Positions 7,768-14,613 of a DNA stretch of 17,704 bases are shown piece after piece (position 1 is the first letter of the stretch; each line of letters opens with the position of its first letter). The position numbers and the translations under genes were made by a program. This DNA is from Azorhizobium sp943369575 (GTDB lineage Bacteria > Pseudomonadota > Alphaproteobacteria > Rhizobiales > Xanthobacteraceae), in assembly GCA_943369575.1 (NCBI GenBank), contig CALRNP020000112.1, positions 1 through 17,704 of the forward strand, in the 5' to 3' direction. The notes beneath the pieces were generated by a model. The model was not told where the DNA came from, ran no database searches, and saw nothing but the letters and a program-made list of their open reading frames with translations.

Positions 7768-9023
7768 CACCAGAAGCCCAAGGCGGTGCGCAGGGCCGGG
7801 GTGTGGTCGGCTTCGTTCTCCAGCGGCGTGCCGGCCATGGCCGCCCGCCATGCGGCGCGCAGCGCCTCCACCCCCGCCGGCACGCCGCCGGGATGGCCGA
7901 AGATGCCGCCGCCGGCGGTGTGGATCAAATCGGCGCATCCCAGCGCCGCATAGGTGGGCGCCGCCTGCCGCCCGGTCTGGCCGGAGGAGAACACCGGCAT
8001 GGCGATCATCTCCGCTTGGTCGTTGAGCGGGGCGAGCACCGCGCGGGCGGCGGCGATGACGCTGGCGTTGCTCTCGGTGAACTTGTTGTCGAGCCCGTTC
8101 ACGTGCAGATGGTCCACCCCCGCCAGCCGCCACATTTGCTGCCAGGGCGCATAGTCCCAGCCCAGCGCCGGATGGCGATAGAGCGCGCCCCAGCCGGCGC
8201 GGTGGCCATGGATGGGAAGCTGGGAGTGACGGCCGATCTCCCGCGCCCCCACCAGGCCGATGGAATTCACGCATACCATGACGCAGGTGCCGCCCTTGGC
8301 CAGCGCGAAATCATGCCGGCGGCGCATCTCGTCCAGATCGCCGGTGATGTTGAACGCCACCATGGCCTTGCGGCCGCGCCGCTCGGCGGCATCATTCACC
8401 ACCCGCATCACCGCCGTGACCCGGTCCTCGAACGGGCAGCGGCCGCCATCGCTCTGGAGTTCGTCATCCTTGATGAAGTCGATGTCGCCGGCGATCAGCT
8501 CGCGCACCTGCTGCGCGGTCTCTTCCGCCGACAGGCCGATGCTGGGCTTGATGATGGTGCCGATCAGCGGCCCCTGGCTCACCCCCGCCAGCTTGCGCGT
8601 GCCGGCGATGCCGAAGGCGGGACCGGCGAAGGCGGACGTGAAGGACGGCGGCAGGCGAAGGCCGGTGAGCTTCAGGCCGGAGACCGCATAGAGCTCGAAC
8701 AGATTGCCGGCGATGGTGGACATCAGATTGGTCAGCGAGGGGCCGAAATTCTCCACCGGCCAGGACAGTTCCAGGATGCACTGGCGATAGCGATCAGACG
8801 GCTGGGCGCCGGGCAGGCTTGGGGTGCCGGTCTCGCCGATCACCTCCAGCCGCTCCACCCGCGCGCCGGAGCGCTCCTTCAGTTCGGCGGTCTCATGGGC
8901 CAAGGCGACGAAGGTGCCGCTGGATTGCTCGCCGGCGATGATGGCGGCGGTGCGGGCGGGATCGCCGCCGGTTTCCAGCCAATAGGTGGCGTGAACCCGC
9001 TCGCGGGGCGCTGCTGTGCTCAT
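7767..9023 (-). CDS. oiaT: Type IV RuBisCO-like protein; probable 3-oxo-isoapionate-4-phosphate transcarboxylase/hydrolase (OiaT), less likely decarboxylase (OiaX)
   Basis: A 418-residue RuBisCO large-subunit homologue that lies in a sugar-acid operon and so is a RuBisCO-like protein, not a carbon-fixing enzyme. By eye alignment it keeps the equivalents of E60 (E32), T65 (T37), N123 (N107), K175 (K159), carbamylated K201 (K185), D203/E204 (D187/E188), H294 (H274), R295 (R275), H327 (H307), K334 (K314) and S379 (S346). RuBisCO K177 is replaced by S161 in IIKPSIGL. In the D-apionate pathways such proteins act on 3-oxo-isoapionate 4-phosphate. One kind hydrolyses it after carboxyl transfer, giving 3-phosphoglycerate and glycolate. 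The other decarboxylates it to erythrulose phosphate. No tetrose-phosphate isomerase gene is nearby, which favours the first. The start at 9023 is chosen from the family N-terminus; its ribosome site is weak. The stop overlaps the kinase start by one base. Confidence 0.8.
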   Translation of the reverse strand: MSTAAPRERVHATYWLETGGDPARTAAIIAGEQSSGTFVALAHETAELKERSGARVERLEVIGETGTPSLPGAQPSDRYRQCILELSWPVENFGPSLTNLMSTIAGNLFELYAVSGLKLTGLRLPPSFTSAFAGPAFGIAGTRKLAGVSQGPLIGTIIKPSIGLSAEETAQQVRELIAGDIDFIKDDELQSDGGRCPFEDRVTAVMRVVNDAAERRGRKAMVAFNITGDLDEMRRRHDFALAKGGTCVMVCVNSIGLVGAREIGRHSQLPIHGHRAGWGALYRHPALGWDYAPWQQMWRLAGVDHLHVNGLDNKFTESNASVIAAARAVLAPLNDQAEMIAMPVFSSGQTGRQAAPTYAALGCADLIHTAGGGIFGHPGGVPAGVEALRAAWRAAMAGTPLENEADHTPALRTALGFW

Positions 9024-9066
9024 GGGGAACTCGTCGGTTAAGCGGGCGGGCCGCACGGGCGCGGGG

Positions 9067-9091
9067 CAGGCCGGGCGCGATGCCCGGCCTG
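9067..9091 (-). other. Intercistronic hairpin between apnO and the RuBisCO-like gene
   Basis: A perfect 10-bp stem (9067-9076 with 9082-9091) encloses a 5-base loop, just after the apnO stop and about 45 bases before the next start. No T tract follows on the minus strand, so RNA processing or stabilisation is likelier than termination. Its left arm and loop (AGGCCGGGCGC) are shared with the hairpin at 9961-9985. Confidence 0.5.
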
Positions 9092-9101
9092 GACGGTGCG
9101 A

Positions 9102-9932
9102 TCAGGTGATGCGGCGGATGCTCTCGGCGATCTCCGGCTCGTCCAGGCACTTCAGCCAGTCCTCGCGCATCAGCCGCGGCTTGCCGAACTGGATCGCCTT
9201 GTTGCAGGCATCCGAGAACACCCCGTCCACCTCCTTGAAGGTGACGGCGGCGAGAATGTTCATGTGACCCAAGAGGAAGTCGCGGGCGCATTGCGCCGGC
9301 ACGCCCCGGCGCACGGTCTCGTCCATGGCTTCGCGCATCACATCCAGCAGCGTGGCGCAGATGGTCTCCGACAGGCCCGGCTCCAGCAGCGCCATCTGCT
9401 CCAGGGTCAGGCGATAGGAGCGCAGGATCGGCGCATAGATGGCCTTGGCCACCGCCTCGCCCAAGGCGAAGGCTTCGTCCGGCCCCTGCATCAGCGCGCT
9501 GGTGATCGACTGCTTAGCAGCGATGCCGCCGAAATAATCCCGCCGTGCCGCTTCCTCGGTCTCGTCGTTGAAGATCAACGGATGGCAGGGATGGGAGACG
9601 AAATAGGTCAGGTCCGGCCGGTCCGGCAGATGGCCGGCATAGGGGGCGGCGGCATCGAGCACCATCACCATGGTGCCGGCCTTGAGCTGCGGCGAAATCT
9701 GGTGGGCGATCTTGCCGATCAGCGTATCGGGCACCGCCAGGATCACCACGTCCGCATCGCTGAGCGCCACCGCGCTGTCGATGCACTCCACGCCCACTTC
9801 CTTTTTCAGCCGGGCGCGGCCGATGTCGCTGACCTCCACATGAGCCACCTGAAAGTCCGACTTGGCGAGGTTCTTCGACAGGCGCACGCCCATCTTTCCG
9901 CCGGCGCCGAACAGGGCGATCTTCGCGTTCAT
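9102..9932 (-). CDS. apnO: D-apionate oxidoisomerase
   Basis: A 276-residue NAD-linked dehydrogenase of the 6-phosphogluconate/3-hydroxyisobutyrate dehydrogenase superfamily. The N-terminal Rossmann motif is FGAGGKMG at residues 8-15, followed by the strand ending AHVEVSD. A helical C-terminal half (about 150-276) resembles the phosphogluconate-dehydrogenase-like C-terminal domain found in ApnO. ApnO converts D-apionate to 3-oxo-isoapionate by oxidation with hydroxymethyl migration, the step before the kinase. The start at 9932 is supported by GGGAG upstream. The frame stays open far into the permease gene, but that extension is a shadow. It lies 62 bases after the permease and 78 bases before the RuBisCO-like gene. 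The name rests on protein character plus neighbourhood; a related oxidoreductase acting on another sugar acid cannot be fully excluded. Confidence 0.82.
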   Translation of the reverse strand: MNAKIALFGAGGKMGVRLSKNLAKSDFQVAHVEVSDIGRARLKKEVGVECIDSAVALSDADVVILAVPDTLIGKIAHQISPQLKAGTMVMVLDAAAPYAGHLPDRPDLTYFVSHPCHPLIFNDETEEAARRDYFGGIAAKQSITSALMQGPDEAFALGEAVAKAIYAPILRSYRLTLEQMALLEPGLSETICATLLDVMREAMDETVRRGVPAQCARDFLLGHMNILAAVTFKEVDGVFSDACNKAIQFGKPRLMREDWLKCLDEPEIAESIRRIT

Positions 9933-9960
9933 TGTGTTCTCCCAGGATATGCAAGCGAGC

Positions 9961-9985
9961 GGAAGGCCGGGCGCACCGGCCTTCC
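9961..9985 (-). other. Intercistronic hairpin between the MFS gene and apnO
   Basis: A perfect 10-bp stem (9961-9970 with 9976-9985) and a GCGCA loop (plus-strand reading) sit ten bases after the permease stop codon. There is no T tract on the minus strand. Together with the hairpin at 9067-9091 it brackets apnO and could protect or separate segments of the operon mRNA. Confidence 0.5.
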
Positions 9986-9994
9986 TTGAGGATA

Positions 9995-11335
9995 TCAGGC
10001 CGAGCGGGCGCCCAGCGGCTTGCCGGCGGCCGCGACCTGCTCGGAGCGGGTCACCACCAGGCAAAGCAGAGCGGAGACCAGCATGCAGCCGCCCACGACC
10101 AGCATGGCCAATTGATAGGAGCCGGTGGCATCCTTCACCGCGCCGGTGATGAAGGGGGCGGCAAAGCCCGCCACATTGCCCACGGTATTGATGAGGGCGA
10201 TGCCGGCCGCCGCCCCCGCGCCGGACAGGAAGCGGGAGGGAATGGCCCAGAAGCTGGGCAGGGCCGAGAAGATGGCGCAGGCGGTCACCGTGATCACCGC
10301 GATGGTGGCGGCGGGCGAGTTCATGAACAGCGCCACCGGAATGCTGAGCGCCCCCACCAGCGCCGGCAGGCCGATGTGCCAGCCCTTCACGCCGCGCTTG
10401 GCGGCAAAGCGGCTCCACAACAGCAGGGCTGCGGCGGCGGGCAGATAGGGCACGGCGGTGATGAGGCCGCGCTGGATCATGTCGAACTTGGTGCCGAACT
10501 GGCTCTCGAAGCCGCCGATGATGGTGGGCAGGAAGAAGGCTAGGGAATAGAGGCCGTAGATCAGGCCGAAATAGATCAGCGACAAGATCCACACCCGGCC
10601 GTTCAGCATCGCCTTGCTGGCGAGGATGTTGTGGGCGCCGGCCTTGGTGCGCTCTTCCTTGGCGAGTTCCGTGGTGAGCCAGTCGCGCTCTTGAGCGGTG
10701 AGCCATTTGGCATCGGCCGGACGGTCCACCAGATAGAACCAGGCGATGATGCCCACCACGATGGCCGGCACCGCCACGCCGAAGAACATGATGCGCCAGC
10801 CGGCCAGGCCCATCAGGCCGTCCGCATTCAGCAGCAAGGCAGCAAACGGCGCGCCGATGACGATGGTGAGCGGCTGCGCCACATAGAACAGCGCCAGCAC
10901 CTTGCCGCGATGGCGCGCCGGCACCCACAAGCTGAGATAGAGAATAGCGCCGGGGAAGAAGCCGGCCTCGGCGATGCCCAGCAGGAAGCGCAGCACATAG
11001 AGCTCGGTGGAACTGCTCACCCAGGTGAACAGTAACGCCACGATGCCCCAGGTGACCATGATACGTGCCAGCCAGCGCCGGGCGCCGAAGCGGTGCAGCG
11101 CCAGATTGCTGGGCACTTCCAGGAGGATATAGCCGAAGAAGAAGATGCCGGCGGCAAAGCCGAACTGGGCGGCGGTGAGGCCGAGATCCTTGACCATGCC
11201 GTTGGGGCCGGCGAAGGAGACCGCCGTGCGGTCCAGGAAATTGATGAAAAACATCAGGCCGATGAACGGCACCAGCCGCCAGCAGACCTTGTGAATAGCC
11301 GACCGCTCGACAGCGGACGCCACGGGCTCCGTCAT
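9995..11335 (-). CDS. MFS transporter, anion:cation symporter (ACS) family, probable D-apionate/sugar-acid permease
   Basis: A 446-residue inner-membrane permease with about twelve hydrophobic segments in two halves split by a hydrophilic loop near residues 195-240 (DRPADAKWLTAQERDWLTTEL). That loop, with its W-L-x-x-x-E-R pattern, is typical of the ACS branch, which takes up organic acids such as phthalate, tartrate and hexuronates. The N-terminal FINFLDRTAVSFA and the RFGARRWLARI loop after helix 2 also fit. The start at 11335 is supported by GGAGGAAG upstream; the open frame extends to 11383 without support. It is the first gene of the operon and should import the sugar acid that apnO and the RuBisCO-like pathway degrade. 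The exact substrate is inferred from those neighbours. Confidence 0.85.
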   Translation of the reverse strand: MTEPVASAVERSAIHKVCWRLVPFIGLMFFINFLDRTAVSFAGPNGMVKDLGLTAAQFGFAAGIFFFGYILLEVPSNLALHRFGARRWLARIMVTWGIVALLFTWVSSSTELYVLRFLLGIAEAGFFPGAILYLSLWVPARHRGKVLALFYVAQPLTIVIGAPFAALLLNADGLMGLAGWRIMFFGVAVPAIVVGIIAWFYLVDRPADAKWLTAQERDWLTTELAKEERTKAGAHNILASKAMLNGRVWILSLIYFGLIYGLYSLAFFLPTIIGGFESQFGTKFDMIQRGLITAVPYLPAAAALLLWSRFAAKRGVKGWHIGLPALVGALSIPVALFMNSPAATIAVITVTACAIFSALPSFWAIPSRFLSGAGAAAGIALINTVGNVAGFAAPFITGAVKDATGSYQLAMLVVGGCMLVSALLCLVVTRSEQVAAAGKPLGARSA

Positions 11336-11503
11336 GGGCTTCCTCCAAAGTGACGCAGCTTCGTCCCGGGCGGGCGGCTGCATTTCGTGTCTCTCGCGCC
11401 GGTCCTTCGGTGTAGGGCGGTTGGCGCCGCGCCCACAGGATGTTCGGCTGTCGCCATTAGGGACTGCCGGGGCGGGCGGACAATCGATTTGTTGTCGTGC
11501 GGT

Positions 11504-11520
11504 TGTGAGTTAAACTCACA
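11504..11520. promoter_or_regulatory. Probable LysR-regulator operator (17-base palindrome, T-N11-A)
   Basis: TGTGAGTTAAACTCACA is a perfect dyad with 8-base arms around one central base. It contains a centred T-N11-A, the usual core of LysR-type binding sites. It lies in the 237-base divergent gap, 52 bases before the LysR gene start and about 170 bases before the permease start. This suits control of both directions. Confidence 0.7.
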
Positions 11521-11572
11521 GAGCGGCCATACCGTGCCGCTGGAAAACGGCCGCATCTCTAGGAGAGACCTC

Positions 11573-12475
11573 ATGGCTCCGCCCGGCCACCAGCCCTTGC
11601 CCTCGCTTGTGGCGCTGCGCGCGTTCGAAGCCACGGCCCGCTGCCGCAGCATGAGCCGGGCGGCGGAGGAATTATGCGTCACCCATGGTGCCGTGAGCCG
11701 GCATGTGAAGGCGCTGGAAGCCACCTTGGGCGTGCCGCTGCTGACCCGGCGCGGCACCTCCAGCGAGCCGACGCCGGAGGGCCTGCGCCTGGCGGAAGGG
11801 CTCTCGGCGGCCTTCGGCCTGATCCATGCCACCGTTGAACGGCTGCGGCCGGGGCCGCTCACCCTGTCGTGCTCGGCCTCGATCATGCTGTGCTGGCTCA
11901 TTCCGCGCATGGCGGCGTTCCACCGGGCCAATCCGGACATCCAGGTGGAATTGAACATGAATTACGACAAGGTGGATTTCAGCTGCGACAAGATCAGCGT
12001 CGCCATCCGCAACAGCACCATCAACCCGCCGCGCGATGCCTTGATCCGCGATCTGGGCATCGAATGGATCGGCCCAGTGTGCTCGCCGGACTATCTGGCG
12101 TCCATGCCGCTGACCTCGCCGAAGGACCTGGAGCGGGCGCTGCTGCTCTCCACTCACACCCGGCCCGAGGCCTGGACCGACTGGGCGCACGCGGCAGGGC
12201 AGGGGGCTTTGGCACTGAAGCCGCAGCGGGGCTTCGATCATTTCTATCTGCTGATCCAGGCGGCCGCCTGCGGGCTGGGGGTGGCGGTGGTGCCGCACAT
12301 GCTGGCCCTGAGCGAATTGCAATCGGGCCGGCTGGTGGCCCCGTTCGGCTTCGCGCCGGGCAACCGGCATCTGAAGATCTGGATCGCCGCCCAATTCGGC
12401 TTCCGCGCCGACGTGCGCGCCCTGGAAGGCTGGCTGGTGGAGGAAATGCGGGCGCTGCGGGTGCCAGAGGGGTGA
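11573..12475 (+). CDS. LysR family transcriptional regulator (GcvA-like), probable regulator of the sugar-acid operon
   Basis: A 300-residue LysR-type regulator. The N-terminal winged helix-turn-helix (about residues 8-65) shows SLVALRAFEATARCRSMSRA and THGAVSRHVKALEATLGVPLL. The effector-binding domain from about residue 90 ends with the typical GLGVAVVPHMLALSEL and a C-terminal WLVEEM helix. The recognition-helix text and the domain starting TLSCSASIMLCWLIPRM are like the GcvA branch. The start at 11573 has AGGAGAG upstream; the open frame begins at 11387, but the longer form would cover the operator region. It is divergent from the MFS/apnO operon, the classical position of a regulator for that operon. 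The co-inducer would be the imported acid or a pathway intermediate, by inference. Confidence 0.9.
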   Translation: MAPPGHQPLPSLVALRAFEATARCRSMSRAAEELCVTHGAVSRHVKALEATLGVPLLTRRGTSSEPTPEGLRLAEGLSAAFGLIHATVERLRPGPLTLSCSASIMLCWLIPRMAAFHRANPDIQVELNMNYDKVDFSCDKISVAIRNSTINPPRDALIRDLGIEWIGPVCSPDYLASMPLTSPKDLERALLLSTHTRPEAWTDWAHAAGQGALALKPQRGFDHFYLLIQAAACGLGVAVVPHMLALSELQSGRLVAPFGFAPGNRHLKIWIAAQFGFRADVRALEGWLVEEMRALRVPEG

Positions 12476-12520
12476 CGCGGGCGTTGAGGCTTTGGACGTC
12501 ACGCATGGGAATGAGCGTAC

Positions 12521-13585
12521 TCACCGTATTGTCTCTCTGCGCAGGTTGGCCCGCAACAGCAGTGCGAAATAAAGGCCACCCACCGCCGCCGTTACGGCGC
12601 CCACCGGCAGGACGCGAGGGAGGAACAGCGTTCGTGCCACGAGATCGCTGCCCATGAGGAAGACAGCGCCGGTGAGCGCGGATGCCGGCAGCGACAGGCC
12701 GGGCCCGCCGCAGATCCTTCGCGCCACTTGAGGGGCGATGAGCGCGACAAAGCCGACGGGCCCCGCGAGAAAAGTCGCGGTCGCCGTCAGCAGAAGGCCC
12801 AGGACTGCAAGCTGGAGCTGTCGGGTCGCAACCGCCTCCCCGAGGGCAAGAGCCCGCTCCGTCCCGAGTTCGAGAGCCCGGATCGCTCGACCATGCGCCA
12901 AGGCCAGTGGAACGGCGATGGCGAGAATGATAGCGCCGATGGCAAGCCGGCCGGAGTCGATGCCGGCAAGGGAGCCGAGCTTCCAGCTTGCTGCGGCCAG
13001 GGCGGCGTCGAGCCGCACCGTCATGATGATCCAGTCGTTGAGGGCGGTGAACAATGCTCCCACCGCGATGCCGATCAGGATGAGGCGTCCCGGAAAGACA
13101 TGGCTGGCACCCGCGAAGCCATAGACGAGCCCACCCGCCAGAAGTCCGCCGCCGAAGGACGCGACGGCGATGACGGCGGGGCCGCCGCCGCCCAGCATTG
13201 CCAGGATGGCGCCGGTGAACGCCCCCGCGTCGAAGCCGATGATGTCGGGGCTTCCCAGGGGATTGCGCAGCATCGTCTGGAACAGCGCCCCCGCAAGACC
13301 GAGGGCGGTTCCCACCAGAAGCCCGCCGGCGATGCGCGGGAGCCTCCATTCCATCACGACGAGATGAAGGTCTGCCCCGCCGCGGCCGAGGAGCGCCGCT
13401 ATCACGTCATCCGGAGACACCGGAAAGGTGCCGAAAGACAGCGCCAGCAACGCCAGGACAAGGCAGGCCATGGCTAGGGTCATCCCGCATGCAACGCCAC
13501 GCGGCCGCACCGGCAGCGAGAAGCCGGCCAGTCGCAATGCCGGGCGATGGGCTATGCTCCGCTGACGGCTGCGCCCTTCGCTCAT
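12521..13585 (-). CDS. FecCD family iron-siderophore ABC transporter permease (second)
   Basis: A 354-residue inner-membrane permease of the FecCD/BtuC family, usually built of about ten transmembrane helices. Visible family signatures include LPRIAGGLLVGTALGLAGA, the QTMLRNPLGSPDIIGFDAGA segment, and the cytoplasmic coupling region GPVGFVALIAPQVAR before the last helices. It would pair with the permease encoded just upstream to form the membrane channel of a siderophore importer. The start codon at 13585 overlaps the stop of the preceding gene as ATGA, so the two are translationally coupled. It is the last gene of the operon and converges on the LysR gene 45 bases away. A permease pair of this type normally needs a FecE/FepC ATPase, and none follows here. 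Confidence 0.92.
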   Translation of the reverse strand: MSEGRSRQRSIAHRPALRLAGFSLPVRPRGVACGMTLAMACLVLALLALSFGTFPVSPDDVIAALLGRGGADLHLVVMEWRLPRIAGGLLVGTALGLAGALFQTMLRNPLGSPDIIGFDAGAFTGAILAMLGGGGPAVIAVASFGGGLLAGGLVYGFAGASHVFPGRLILIGIAVGALFTALNDWIIMTVRLDAALAAASWKLGSLAGIDSGRLAIGAIILAIAVPLALAHGRAIRALELGTERALALGEAVATRQLQLAVLGLLLTATATFLAGPVGFVALIAPQVARRICGGPGLSLPASALTGAVFLMGSDLVARTLFLPRVLPVGAVTAAVGGLYFALLLRANLRRETIR

Positions 13586-14613
13586 GCGGCCACCCGTCCC
13601 CAGCTCAGCCGTGCGAGCACCATCAGGATCGGCGCGCCGATGAGTGCCGTGACAACGCCCGCCGGAACCTCCGCCGGTGCGGCGAGGCTCCGGCCCAGCG
13701 CGTCCGCACCGATGAGCAGGGCAGCGCCGATGAGCGCCGCATTGGCCAGAATCTGTCGTTCATCCGCGCCCAGGAGACGGCGAACCATGTGCGGGGCGGC
13801 GAGGCCCACAAAGGCAATGGGGCCGGCTGCGGCTGTCGCTCCGCCGGCCAGCAAGATCACCGTCAGCAGGCAGAGGCCTTGGGTGCGGGCGACGGAGACG
13901 CCAAGAGACGCGGCGCGATCGGCGCCTAGGGCCATCAAATTGAGCCGAGGCGCGAGGAACGCCGCAAGGATCAGTCCCGCGCCAAGGGCCGGGATCACCG
14001 CGGGCAGAATGATGCGCGCATCCCCGGAGAGGGCCCCCACACGCCAGTTGCGCACCAGGTCGAACCGCTCGGGATCGGACAGAGCGAAGCCTTGCGCCAA
14101 TCCGAAGCACAGGGCGCCGACTGCGACGCCCGCCAAGGTGAGTTGCAGCGGGCGCGGGTCCTTCGTGCCCATGCCGGCGACGAAATAGACGGCGAGCGCC
14201 GCCAGCCCCGCCCCCAGCGCCGCCAGCCAGATGAATGATCCGATGCCCGTCATGCCGAGCACGCCCGCGCCCAGGACGACGGCAAGGCTCGCGCCGGCAT
14301 TGACGCCCGTGAGGCCCGGATCACCCAAGGGATTGCGGGTGGCGGATTGGATGATGGCCCCGGACAGGCCGAGCGCCGCGCCCACCAGCAGCCCCAGCAA
14401 GGTCCTTGGCAGGCGCAATTCCTGGACGATGATGCGGGCTTCCTCGGACCCGCCGCCCGCCAGGGCGTCCAGCACGCTGGCGGGCGAGAGGGGCTTGGCC
14501 CCGGCCGAAAGGCCGGCGAGGATGGCAAGGAGCAGCAACAGCAGGCTCAGCAGAAGCGCCCGCGCGCTGTGCCTCCGGCGATGAATGCGCGGGTGGCGGG
14601 GGCGCATGCTCAT
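13582..14613 (-). CDS. FecCD family iron-siderophore ABC transporter permease (first)
   Basis: A 343-residue FecCD-family permease. After a basic N-terminus (RPRHPRIHRRRHSAR) comes a hydrophobic first helix. The family motifs LPRTLLGLLVGAALGLSGA, IQSATRNPLGDPGLTGVNAGA and GPIAFVGLAAPHMVRRLLG follow, the last being the loop that contacts the ATPase. Together with the following permease it should form a heterodimeric channel for ferric siderophore delivered by the binding protein. Its start overlaps the binding-protein stop (ATGA), and its own stop overlaps the next start in the same way. This tight packing marks one operon. The siderophore specificity cannot be read from the permeases. Confidence 0.92.
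   Translation of the reverse strand: MSMRPRHPRIHRRRHSARALLLSLLLLLLAILAGLSAGAKPLSPASVLDALAGGGSEEARIIVQELRLPRTLLGLLVGAALGLSGAIIQSATRNPLGDPGLTGVNAGASLAVVLGAGVLGMTGIGSFIWLAALGAGLAALAVYFVAGMGTKDPRPLQLTLAGVAVGALCFGLAQGFALSDPERFDLVRNWRVGALSGDARIILPAVIPALGAGLILAAFLAPRLNLMALGADRAASLGVSVARTQGLCLLTVILLAGGATAAAGPIAFVGLAAPHMVRRLLGADERQILANAALIGAALLIGADALGRSLAAPAEVPAGVVTALIGAPILMVLARLSWGRVAA

Noticed and set aside
6481..9041. Two long plus-strand open frames (6481-7737 and 7734-9041)
   Set aside because: Antisense shadows of the kinase and RuBisCO-like genes, with compositionally biased translations.
9102..11348. A 748-residue minus-strand frame that looks like a permease-region/apnO fusion
   Set aside because: Only its last 276 residues are apnO. 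The rest is the permease gene read in the wrong frame, and apnO has its own ribosome site and start at 9932.
12472..12502. Inverted repeat GTGACG...CGTCAC in the convergent gap between the LysR and permease genes
   Set aside because: Six pairs with a 19-base loop and no T tract; the 45-base gap holds nothing else I can support.
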